Of a stretch of DNA of 64,000 nucleotides, positions 32,756 to 43,800 are shown piece by piece. The stretch covers positions 28,903,012 to 28,967,011 of the forward strand of contig OZ025206.1 in assembly GCA_964019055.1 (NCBI GenBank), written 5' to 3'. Every line of letters starts with the position of its first letter. The first letter of the stretch is position 1. The DNA comes from Anthopleura xanthogrammica (lineage: Eukaryota > Cnidaria > Anthozoa > Actiniaria > Actiniidae). The position numbers and the translations under genes are program-made. The notes below the pieces were generated by a model that made no database searches, was not told the DNA's origin, and worked only from the letters and a program-made list of their open reading frames with translations.

Positions 32756-33637
32756 CCAACTAAACTAACAATGAATTCGTTGACAATTTTGGGTTGATGT
32801 TATATATTATAGAATAGATTAAGACCTATGCACGTGACTGAAATACAAAGTTCTAATTGGTCCTGAGATAATGAATTATTAATGAGCTTGAGAAATTTTC
32901 CTCCAGAGATTCAAAAACAAATGAATTATAATGAGACTGAGAAGTCAGATCAAAAACTCGTGCTTCGTGTTTGATCAGGGAATCCAAACACCTCGAAACG
33001 GATGAAAGCACTCGGCCTTCGGCCTCTAGCATTTGGGTTCTTTACTACGGGGGACTCAGAGGCACCGGGGAATTTGGGTCTTCTTGACCAGGTAGAGGCC
33101 CTTAAATGGATTCAAAACAATATTGATAGTTTTTGTGGCGATAAAAGTAGCGTCACTCTACTCGGTGAAAGCGCTGGAGGATCAAGTGTCTCCTTACATT
33201 ATTTATCACGTCTGTCCAAAGGACTGTTTCATCGTGGAATCGCTGTGAGCGGCGTTGCCTTGACTTTCTTTGCCTTTAAACCAAAATCAACTGTCTTGAA
33301 AGCCAGCAAAACTCTTATTAAGAACTTGGGCTGCAAAAATCCAAACTCAAAATTAGAATTTAATTGCTTACGAAACAAGTCCGGCAAAGTTATCATCAAT
33401 AACAACACAGATTACTTTAATATTCAGCCTTTCGTTGACCATTACTTCATACCAGACGAACCAAGAAAACTATTGAAAGAAGGAAGATTCAAAAAAGAAC
33501 TACCACTGATGTCCGGCTTTGTCAGCAACGAAGGAACAAACGGGATCCAATCTAAACCGGAAATGACTAACATTCCCGTCTACAAAAACTACTTGGATAA
33601 AACGTTTTTTAATCTTTATTTACGTTTTAAAAGGCAA

Positions 33638-34662
33638 TTATAACATAGATACTATATAACGCGCGCTCTGATTGGATAATATTCTATGAAAAAGAAATGG
33701 ATGGTTCATAGAGATGGTTCATGCTGACGTCAGCATTGCTGAAAAAAAAATTTCCAGCAAAAAGTTTTCCCATTTTTTTCTTGATATTAGTCTTAAAATT
33801 CTCATTAAGGAATGGCTAGTAATAGCCCAAAGACGGTTATAAAGCTGTAAAGCTCTATATTTCCAAGCTCAACCCCAAATGTTCAGCATTCTTCCAGTAT
33901 CCCAGCCGAAACTGGGCGCCTTCCCATGACGTTTGATACGACAACAAGCCGCTCGGCATCAATAAACTTGACAATATGATGAAGGAAATTAGTCAAGCAG
34001 CCCAACTTTCAAGAGTTTATACTAACCACTCCGTCCGTGCCACAGCAATTACCCTCTGGTCAAATGCTGGAGTTCCTAACCGCCATATAATGGCAATTTC
34101 TGGCCATAGAAATGAGCAGAGCTTGGCTCACTACAACACTCGTCCTTCGACCGCTCAACTTCTGCACTGCAGCGAAGTCCTTTCCAGCCATATTCAAGGG
34201 TCCACGGCGTTAGTTCCCGTTCAGCAATCAACCAACACAGCTTCTAGGTCCACCACCATATCAGTAAACCATGAGTTGAGGCCGATGATGAGCAGTTTTG
34301 AATCCATTTTCAGCAATTGCACCATTCAAAATGTGCAAGTCGTCGTCTCTTCAGCTTCGGCGAATCCTTCAAAATAACTTTTGATCTTAGCAAATACTTT
34401 TGATCTTTTGAATGGATAAACTTCAAACAAACTTTATCGTTGACATTGAAGTCAAATATTTTTAGAATGGACATCTTTTGTGTTGTATTTAGACACAATT
34501 TAGTGACTCACACTTGTACTTAGCTTCAATAAAAATACTGACTTTGAACTAAATCAAGTTGTTCTATTTTTAGTCTGCATTCGCACGCTTAGGAGAATTT
34601 GTCGCTTGATCAGAACAGAAAATATGACTTTTCGGAGCGAAAAATATCTCGCTATGTTATAA
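33638..34662 (+). mobile_element. Truncated tyrosine-recombinase element inside esterase paralogue
   Basis: TTATAACATAG at 33638-33648 recurs inverted at 34652-34662. Inside, a frame from about 33931 to 34377 gives the C-terminal half of a Crypton-like recombinase: KPLGINKLDNMMKE, TNHSVRATAIT (His and Arg), ISGHRNEQSLAHY (His and Tyr). The N-terminal half is missing, so the element is non-autonomous. It interrupts the esterase coding sequence at a defined point (after 33637). Confidence 0.65.
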
Positions 34663-34674
34663 AAGCAATGGAAA

Positions 34675-34761
34675 ATGTCTAGCTTGTGCGTCCATCCAAT
34701 TCGGGATGCACGCGGATAGTTGGGAGAGCACTCAGCTAGCTAGAGATGCTCTCGACTGCGT

Positions 34762-34815
<54 letters not shown>

Positions 34816-34853
34816 GAATTGGATGGACGCACGCTAGACATTGTCCATTCCTT
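34675..34853. repeat. Long hairpin (foldback) in esterase paralogue
   Basis: ATGTCTAGC, GTGCGTCCATCCAATTCGGG, ATGCACGCGGATAGTTGGGA and GAGCAC on the left return inverted on the right. An inner nested palindrome (AGAGATGCTC with GAGCATCTCT) lies around 34745-34778. Outer arms are about 58 bases with one or two mismatches. It lies between the recombinase element and the point where esterase homology resumes. Confidence 0.85.
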
Positions 34854-35520
34854 AACAGGCACCTTATGCTTTCGATGCTCTTGCGTTCCAGTACACACCT
34901 TGCGGTGACTTGGGAAACCCGGAAGCATATACAAAGAATGTCATGATATGTTAAGTGACTACACAGTTATCGCGCCTTCACATGATGTCTTATCCCTCTA
35001 CAGCGATCATGGTGCTAAGACATACATGTTTGAATTCGCCCATCGCTCTTGTCACCATCCAGGAAAACCATGGAAGGGAGTGCAGCATGACGATACAACG
35101 GCCTACAAGTTTGGTTTACCGTTACTGAGATCAGCCAAAACGAACCTGACGTTTGATGGGTATGACAGAAGCCTCAGTTATATGATGGTGACCCTATTCA
35201 CTAATTTCGCCAAATCAGGTGACCCTAATTCTCCTAACCGTGTGAGTGGAGTACAATGGACTACTTTCGACACAGACAAAGAAGCTTACCTGAAAATCCA
35301 AAGAAAGACTGCCATGACCAGTAAGTTCCATCCACAAAGAATGGCGTTCTGGAACAAGTATTTTCCGACATTATTTCCATGTATGGAACGTACTATTAAA
35401 TCCTGGTATGGCCGATGCAAGAAAAGCGAAGCTCCCAAACCTTTACCATCACCTAAAGAAGAATTGAACCCCGCTAGTCTTGTGCGCGGAGATCCAAACC
35501 CGGAAATAGTACTGTGGTGA

Positions 35521-36390
35521 GAAAGTGTGAGCTGCCACTTTCTCTCACTTTGGATACCAACTCTACTGAACCCTCACTAGACGGAAAAGAATCATACTAA
35601 CTCTATAAAGTAATCGAAATAGAATAAAATTATTAAAACTAAACTAAGAAGCTGTTGATAAAAACGCTAAAGGGGATTGACTAACCGATCATCGAAAGAA
35701 ACAGAATTGTAACCTCAGATTACAATTCCACAGAAAGCCCATTCAATAAATTGCGTGTTAAAAAAGACAACCATAGTAAGGAAATAAAATAAAGAATGAT
35801 TAACTACAATGTCAAAAAGTGTCTTGTTAAATGTATTCTACTATGCTAAGGGTTATATCACAAGTCGAGCTTTGTGAGTTAAATTTAGTGATATCAAAAA
35901 AATACTGTCCCACCCACTCCCCCCTGTTGATATCAATACTGTCCAACCCTCCCCCTCCCCCTGTCGGTAGTTTTTACCTGCAGTGCAAACACAATGGGCT
36001 ACCCTCCTGGGGACAGGTTACGGCGGTCTTTATCATAGATATAATTTAGATTGCGTGACTACAAGCGATGACAGGAAACTTCGTTAGAAACTGTTACAAA
36101 GCGGATCCTGAGGATTTCGTGACATAAAGTGATAACAGGGGCATCTTGTAACTGCCAAAGCGGTGCCTTACATGTGTGTTACATGACAAAAGGGCTAACA
36201 TCCGGTAGTATGACTCAAGATGTTCGCTATATATCTATACTTTCCGTGATGTGCTGTTAATTATCCACTCAGCGTGGATGCCGTACTTAACTTCACTGCA
36301 TGTGATTGTCGATTCTTAACAAACAGATCGGATCGCAACTCTATACAGCACATGTTGCTGATCTAGCTAAATCTTTAGTTTTCATAGGCC
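35521..36390. other. Duplicated esterase 3' flank and spacer
   Basis: Bases 35521-35850 repeat the 3' flank of the intact esterase, with AATAAA signals. From 35850 to 36390 no gene is visible. This is the upstream region of the trypsin-like gene; CTATATATCTATAC at 36227-36240 could be TATA-like but is about 150 bases from the start codon. Confidence 0.5.
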
Positions 36391-37279
36391 ATGACATCTA
36401 TACCACTTCTCCTCGTGTTGTTAATCTTCGCTGCTCTGATAATACATGCGAGGGTCGAGTGTGTTAACTCCAAGCCAATCGCAAGAATTATCAAGCGTTA
36501 TCTGAACCGACCAAGTCTTCCAGTCAAAGAAAACCAAGCTCCATGGCATGTTTTTATACCAGCAGTACGTTGTAGTGGAGCGTTGATCTATGGTCGTTGG
36601 GTTGTTACAGCCGCCTCATGCTTTTCGCAGGCATCAGATCAAGAGTCACTGCCTAGGTTTCGCGTAATGAAAGTTCGAAGCGATGATGGATTCACCAACC
36701 TTGAGACACCTCTCTTTGTACGAATCGGTAACCATCATGTCGATGTTCAAAGTGCCGGAGAAGATATGATTCCTGTTCTCGAGGTCATTATCTATCCTAA
36801 ATTTAATGACAAGACGTTAGACGGTGATTTGGCCATTTTGTTTTTAACAAGAGAACCTATCTTGTCAAAAGAAGGAAAGATAAACATGTTCTCACGCTGG
36901 CTTGTTTTACCCGACTTGAATGACACCAATTATGACCGGTATTATGGCAAGCTAACTGTGACAGGATGGGGGCACAAATCAGGCAGTAAAAACCCTTTTC
37001 CCGTTCTTCATTCTGATCTTGTATCACTAACATTTACGGATATCTGTAATGACACGACTAACTACAACGGGCTGGTATCATCCAACATGATATGCTCAGA
37101 GGGACTGGCTTGTAGTGTTGATAGTGGAAGTCCTTTAGTTGCTCAATACAAAAATCTTTCCAAGCTACTAGGGGTTTTTTCTTGGGGTCGAAGCTGTGCA
37201 CTTGACAAGAAGCAAGCTGTATACACTAGACTAGGCTCAGAGATTCTTCAATGGCTTATTAATCTAATTCAAATCACAG
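36391..37279 (+). CDS. Trypsin-like serine protease homologue lacking catalytic His
   Basis: Residues 1-24 form a signal peptide (LLLVLLIFAALII). The rest is an S1 (chymotrypsin-fold) domain: APWHVFI, CSGALIYGRWVVTAASCF, DGDLAILFL, VTGWGHKSG, DICN, MICSEG and CSVDSGSPLV. The usual TAAHC is TAASC, so His is replaced by Ser76. Asp146 and Ser245 are kept, and GDSGGP reads VDSGSP. The usual R-IVGG activation site is absent. It is therefore very probably a non-catalytic homologue acting as a binding or regulatory protein. The exon ends at a strong donor (CAG/GTAAGC, 37280) in phase 1, so another exon should follow. The open frame that reads on to 37386 is intronic in this model. The nearest phase-compatible acceptor recognised is the first VWDE exon at 40840. 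Confidence 0.85.
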
Positions 37280-39914
37280 GTAAGCTTAGATTTCTAATGA
37301 ATCACTCATTTACCTACAGGTTATTGATTGAATCTTATATCCAATATTTAACCTGTGACTGTGCATTGAATCTGATACAACCATAGTGCCACCTTATACG
37401 ACCAGTAAATTACTAGTTTAAGGATAGTCTAAGACTAGGATAAGAGCCATTTTATGACTGATTTTATGCAGTGATACTAGCTAAGCATTTAGAACCACAA
37501 TGCTGTGGTTTCTATGGTTAGTCCGCTATAGTCTGTTCCAGCGGTGTTTATAAAGATATGCAAACTTCAGAAGCCTTTTTAACAACTTTTTAACAACTCT
37601 CCATTTGTTTTGTTCTAATCTAATTTAATCAGGTCAAATCCAATTTTATTTTATACCATAGTCTTGTCTGTTTTGTCTACCGCTTTGAATGATTTCTCTC
37701 TGTCCATGTCTTCGCTGGTTAGCCATGGAGTGTCGACAATAACCGCAATTCATCACAAAGGAATATCCAATCTTTCTTTCCGTTCAATTCTTCGCATCAC
37801 TTTGCATTCAACAAATCCAAACAATACGTGCAACCGAAATATTTGTTAACAAGTCAATTTGCCGCATGCGCAGGGATTAACTTATCTAAGGTTGATTATA
37901 TTATACATCTGGAAATTGAAACCTATAATCTGGTTTTATATATGTTGCAGTATTACTACTTTTACCACACATCTACCCTTCCCTGGTGCAGGCATATATT
38001 CGACTAAACATGCAAGTGATGATCTAACATATTCCTCACTGTCATCGTTTTTTTTTTTTTTATTTGTTTTTTTTTTATAGCAGTATAGTATATATATTAC
38101 AAGCTCTTTATCGATGTTTCTCGTGTTATTTCAGCTTGAAATGCGAGATCTGTTTTTCTAGTTCTTATTACTGACCACATTACAGCTGTTGTACAGATAT
38201 TCATTATACTGAAGACAGTAATTGGATGATGCGTTGGTAAAATGTCTAGCAAGAGATTAACCCCACGTCAAAATGGATATCGGTATGATAAGGGAATGAT
38301 GTACATTGATCTGATATCTCTGACACACCTTTTAAAATCAGATATGTATGTTGCGATCTATTTTTGTTTCAGTTTCGGAAAACGACGGAGTTTACCTATC
38401 GTTAAGTGCAATGAATGAATGAATAAATGAATGGGTAAATGAAATAAAGTTAAATCTAAATGAATCAAAAATGAATGAAAAATAGATGAACGACTTAATG
38501 AATAGGCCTTTTGCAACAACAGTTCACGTAACCTTACCCCCTTAAATCGAGCAGTTGTGTCAAAATGAACAACAGAAATGAAAAGAGCACCTCGATATTA
38601 GTAAGAAGGCGAAATCTCAGTTCATAAAATGTAACACAAAGGAAATGGCGTTAAATATAAAATTCAATATTTTATAAGGATTTGTATGGGAAAAGTGCTG
38701 TGGTGGGCAAAGCGGCCTATTGAAAATTTGAATGAATGATCATGCGTTATACAAATGTAGAAGCAGAAGGAAGAAAAGGAAAAGATAAAAGGAGACATTT
38801 AATTTTGCGTGTTTGTAACTGAACAAGATTTATACACCCAGTTAGCATGTCTTCCCAGCATGCGATGAATGATCATATCTTGCAGCCCTCTGGTATCAAG
38901 CCACGCCTATATTAATCTAACAAGCTTTTTTTAATTTTAGCTGCATCGTATTTATCTTTTTGTCCCACCCCCTGCATGCACGTTATTTTTTTTATTTTTC
39001 TTGAACATCATGACCTTGCACGATATTTTTTTTAAAAAGTAGTATGGAATCAGTAATATTGTTAATCATATAGAGCACAAAATTTCTTATTGATCAATCA
39101 AGGAGGGCTTTTAGGCAAAATTTGAAGTCTAAATTGACTGAACATGTAAAAAAAATCAATATGTAAAATTATAAGTTATTTAACTGGCTTCTTGGAACCA
39201 CTGACTCTTACCACTGAAAGAGATGATAACTACTACTATTTCAGCCATTAAAAACTGAACATTAGAGTCCGAATTCTGTTCCAATTTATCGATTCTGATG
39301 TTCAATCCAATTATGCATTATCAGGAACCGTCGAGTGTAATTTTTCATTGGGAAGAAGGCTAACGACCGCCAAAGGCGGGAGAAGGTAGGGGGTTTTGGG
39401 GCATGCCCCCCGAAAAAAAATTGAAAATTGAGACCCTGGGAAATGCGTTTTACATTGATTTGAGGGGCATTCGCAACATATTTATAAAGTTCGTACATTA
39501 CCCTTGACCTGTGGGATTTACGCAACCCCCCCCCCCCCCCCCATCAACTATCTAATCGTCCGCCCCTTTAGTATCGTGTAACTCCTTCATTAAGATAACA
39601 AACACACAATATGTATTTGCACTCTGGAATAAGATTATAAAACACGCCGCCACTCGAGTAAGAATTCAAGTTGTTTCAGGTATTCTGATAAGTGTGGTGA
39701 AGATAGCATCACGGGGTGTTATTCTGTTAAGCACATCATGCCCGTCAAAAATCGTTTATCCGTGCTAATCTGTATATCATCTGGGTGTATTTTGTACATA
39801 ACGGTGTTTGAATGAGGTGTAGACAAGATGTTGTGTTTTTCAGGGTCATTGATCAATTACATTATCGCATCGCATGGTATTCTATCAATCCTGCTCAGTT
39901 TGATACTTGTATCA
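37280..39914. other. Spacer or intron, no exon recognised
   Basis: It contains T-runs near 38050-38078, AATAAA motifs near 38421-38446, a coral-type GGGGCATGCCCCCCG motif near 39398 and a C-run at 39524-39541. No protein-coding exon was recognisable. This may be the 3' region of the trypsin-like gene or one long intron. Confidence 0.45.
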
Positions 39915-40047
39915 TAGACCCCTTCCACAAATTTCCTACCTGGGGTCAAAACTAGGAAATTATTAACACGAAAAAAATTTCAATCCTCAAAAGAAGAGAA
40001 TTATTTTGTTTTGACCACCAGATTGGGGATTAGTGCAAGGGGTCTAT
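39915..40047. mobile_element. Small MITE
   Basis: ATAGACCCCTTCCAC at the left and its inverted counterpart GCAAGGGGTCTAT at the right enclose about 130 bases. The inverted homology extends about 38 bases inward to GGTCAAAAC. No coding capacity. Confidence 0.6.
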
Positions 40048-40235
40048 ATTGTTCAAGCAGCTAGGGTTCTTGTACAATTTTGCCATTACGGTAACCAGAT
40101 ATCGTACACATTTCACACATGCATGTGGTAATATCGTCGTGTACGGGTTAACCAAGTACGTCATGGATATTTGAACACACGAGTGGGACTTAAAAGCCAA
40201 ATTTCAATATTCCGGTTGAATACTAGTGATCACGC

Positions 40236-40498
40236 CCAAAGCAATTGCCCGATTTCACTATTACGTCACGTTTTTTTTACATGAGCAAGAATAATGGAAA
40301 TTTAGGCTAGATCTTCTTTCCTTCGGGATATTTAGTGTAATATTTAGCTGCTCTCACTTCCACTATATCATAAACCAAATTTTATTGGGAATTAATTTGT
40401 TTTGCTGCTATTTTGCCCCCTCTGTAGACCATGATCCTTAGCGTTTAAACAATACATTGTTTTGATGCGACGTCATAGTGAAATAGGGCAATTCAAGG
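40236..40498. mobile_element. Inverted-repeat element upstream of VWDE
   Basis: CAATTGCCCGATTTCACTAT at 40240 and, inverted, AATTGCCCTATTTCACTAT ending near 40492 enclose about 250 bases. Both arms extend into TGACGTC/TTACGTC. It lies about 100 bases before the possible VWDE promoter. Confidence 0.5.
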
Positions 40499-40587
40499 CG
40501 AGGCTCCGGGGAAGTATAAGAATATATTAGGAATAATTCATTGTTTCCGCGGAGCTTTGTGCGTGATCTCTGAACCAGAATATCGAA

Positions 40588-40606
40588 AGTGGGCTATATA
40601 ATAATA
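40588..40606 (+). promoter_or_regulatory. Possible TATA box of VWDE
   Basis: GCTATATAATAATATAAGG lies about 30-50 bases before ATG codons at 40620 and 40638. The second ATG opens a hydrophobic, signal-like MIITRFILPFLL stretch. If real, the first VWDE exon starts here; a donor at 40789 (AG/GTACGA) would fit phase 1 but leaves only a 51-base intron before 40840. Confidence 0.3.
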
Positions 40607-40839
40607 TAAGGTTCGAACCATGTATCCTCGGCGCCAAATGATTATTACGAGGTTCATCCTACCATTCCTTCTCACCCAAACCACTCAGCCGCGAATTGAA
40701 TTCACTTGGTTGGACTCCTTTTTTGCTTTTTTAAAGCAATGCATCATTAGCACAAACATATTTCTTTCTTATATATGCTATCGTAGAGGTACGACCACTA
40801 GCTGAATGAACTTGCGTATCGTAATTCAATTTCCTCCAG

Positions 40840-43800
40840 ATAAGCCGCAGTGTAAGCCATCTGGATACAAGGTGATTGATAACCCAATGCGTAACGTAGC
40901 TAACACGTTAGATCCAACCAATCCCTTGTGTGACAGCCGTCTATCCAGATCTTGGTATAAACTAGAATTAGGAGGACTTCCTGCTGAGCTGCCTACAGAA
41001 TGTCCACCTGTAAACACATGTGGAACGCAGTTTCAAATCTGGATGAAACCTTCATTAAGACCTGAGTTCGGTGAAGATAAATCAGGAACAGTGTGCGTGG
41101 CATGGAAGACATCTGGAAAGAACCGTATCTGCTGCTTGTGGGAAATTCCTGTCAATGTCACTCACTGTGGAGAATTCCTGGTCTATCATTTGAAAGAAAC
41201 AGACGAATGTCACGTCAGCTATTGCGCAACAGGTAATTATGTGAATCTCTGTTGTCACGTGACGTATTTCTGTAGTTTATTCTCACGTATCGTATCAGAC
41301 CTGATAAAAGAAAGGGAAAGCTCTAAGTACTTATGTTATCTTGCTGATGACATCATCCCAAATGAGGTATCCTTTAATTGCCATGACATTATAACAATGA
41401 TTTGCTGACCACCTGATCTTATTCCAGGAGTTCGTATTCCCTGTGGACCGTTCAAGATAGGCTATGCTCCCAACTGCAAAGGTAAGTACCTTATCAACTC
41501 TGATCAATCAAGTCTGAAGATCGAAACGTAAATGTCCAAACGTAAATGTATGTGAAGTACTACATGTACATGCCACTAATTTCCTTCTTCTGCCTTCATT
41601 TAGTACGCGGTGCATATCCAACCCTTACTACAGTACCAGCTATCACGCCAGTCATTCCTTCAGATAAGCTTAAAGCCAGCTCGTCTGTCCATTTGAAGTG
41701 CACCTTTGAAGTGGAGGACACAGGACAATATCCTATTCAGTTCATCGTCACGTGGTTCAAGGTGATGCATTTTATTGGTGGAAACTCGGGAAGATTAGTC
41801 TTATTACGACAGAAGACGAGCGAGAGTTACGTGGTTATTGGTTATGATAATGCAGACTTTAACTTGGGTGATACGGTAGGTAAATCAACAGTAACCCCCA
41901 CCACCCAAAAATAGTATACGGCTGGAGACCTATTTATCTATTCATACTATCTTCAGGTGACTTGTGAAGTCAGTGCATTTTACACGGAAACTCCAGGATT
42001 CATTAGTCCAGGCAAATCAAGTGAAGAATTTTACATCGGAATCAAGGTACATTCTTGCAGTAACAAAACTTCCAGTTAAACTAAGAAAAATACTCTTTAT
42101 CAATAGTTAGGTTAAATGCTTTCCAAACTTTCTGATCTCATGAGATTTGGCTGTGAACGAAACTTCTAAGAAAAAATGAGCTATTTTGAGTCGTATTCAG
42201 GGTCTATTAAAATAGTTTATTCCACTGCGTCTTCTGGGACACGGATCTGTATGGCATTCAAAGTCGTGTGCCATACACGATTTCCATAAAGGCGTATTCT
42301 TGCTTTGTATTTTAAACAAATGTTTTATTGAAAGCATTAATCTCATACAAACAGGAATGCTAGAATTATTGTGATTTGAATTTTAAAAGATTTGTATGGA
42401 AAAGGCACTCCTGGCCTTTATGGCTTCGTTTTTATGTCTTTTTTCTAAGTTGAAAATATTAATAACTCAATGATTATTGATAATATTTTAATACTGCATA
42501 ACTCTGCTTATTGGCAGTATTAAATTTTTCATGTACTAGTAAGGTCTATACTATCTTCCTTCGTTCTTTATTATGTAAATTGATGTATTTATTGTTGCGT
42601 GTGTTAGCTCATCAAAATGTAACTCATAATGTTAGTATCTAACTAGAAAACCTAACAGTTGATTTAGACACTAAACATTTCAAAAATCATAACTATATTT
42701 TTGCTAAAAAAAAAATTCAAAATACTTGTACTAGCTGAAAAAAATATAGCAAAACATATAAATCTGTAAATGTATGTATTGATGGGAATGTGAAAATAAG
42801 AAGAAAAATTGTAGTATTGATTGATTAATCGTATTTCCTAGTTTATGCTGACTAGGTGGCGGCCATTGTGAGGAAGGAAATGAGGATTGGTGATGGATAG
42901 CGTTTTGGTTATTTTAGCGGATGGAGAAAGATCGGAGGGAAGGTGCACGAAAGCAGCTAACCTAGCGCTCTCGAGGATCGAACGCACGACCTCAGGCGTA
43001 AGAGCCGACGCATTAACAGCGCACTCCAATCGGGGTTCCCCCTTTTTATGTGGAAATATAAACAATAAATAAAATAGCAACTATTAAACTAGTATGGACT
43101 GCGTTGGTGTACATAATTTTCATTCCTATTCTTTTTTTGTAATTATTTTTTAGTTAAATTAAATTGCTTTTTTTATATTGAATCTATCAGGTGGAACCTA
43201 ATTATCTCATCATCCAAGAAGATCAAAAGGAATGGGAAATAACGTTCACTACAACTGTTCCTGTTGTATGTCCTGTTGACTATACCAATTGTTCTCTAAG
43301 AATACCTCTATACACTCTTCCTGTTGGTAAGTACAATACAACTGTTCATGTTGTATGTCCTGTTGACTATACCAATTGTTCTCTACGAATACCTCTATAC
43401 ACTCTTCTATTGGTAAGTACAATACAACTGTTCATGTTGTATGTCCTGTTGACTATACCAATTGTTCTCTACGAATACCTCTATACACTCTTCCTGTTGG
43501 TAAGTACAATACAACTGTTCCTGTTGTATGTCCTGTTGACTATACCAATTGTTCTCTACGAATACCTCTATACACTCTTCCTGTTGGTAAGTACAACACA
43601 ACTGTTCCTGTTGTATGTCCTGGTGACTATACCAATTGTTCTCTACGAATACCTCTATACACTCTTCCTGTTGGTAAGTACAATACAACTGTTCCTGTTG
43701 TATGTCCTGGTGACTATACCAATTGTTCTCTACGAATACCTCTATACACTCTTCCTGTTGACTATTCGAAGTTGTAGATTTTACATTTGGCTGCGCTCTG

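Larger units (their letters stand above)
33028..35520 (+). pseudogene. Carboxylesterase paralogue, truncated and interrupted
   Basis: Second copy of the esterase at 12712. Homology resumes at GCATTTGGGTTC (33028), so about 185 N-terminal residues are gone, including the signal peptide and oxyanion HGGS. It continues to about 33637, is interrupted by 1.2 kb of mobile DNA, and resumes at about 34860. A stop at 34952-34954 follows; then an open frame 34948-35520 reaches the normal C-terminus. Triad positions survive (GESAGGSS, SNEG, HDDTTAYKFGLPL), but no intact product is possible. The C-terminal ~60 residues and the GESAGGSS region are nearly identical to the intact gene, while the segments between them are much more diverged. 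Confidence 0.9.

Noticed and set aside
33002..33643. Functional short esterase
   Set aside because: It lacks the N-terminal third and is interrupted; only homology to the intact copy makes the frame look genuine.
37280..37386. C-terminal extension of the trypsin-like protein
   Set aside because: It follows a consensus donor (CAG/GTAAGC) at the domain end, and the residues resemble intron translation.
43240..43765. CRISPR-like array
   Set aside because: Repeats are contiguous 87-base units with no spacers, in an animal gene.
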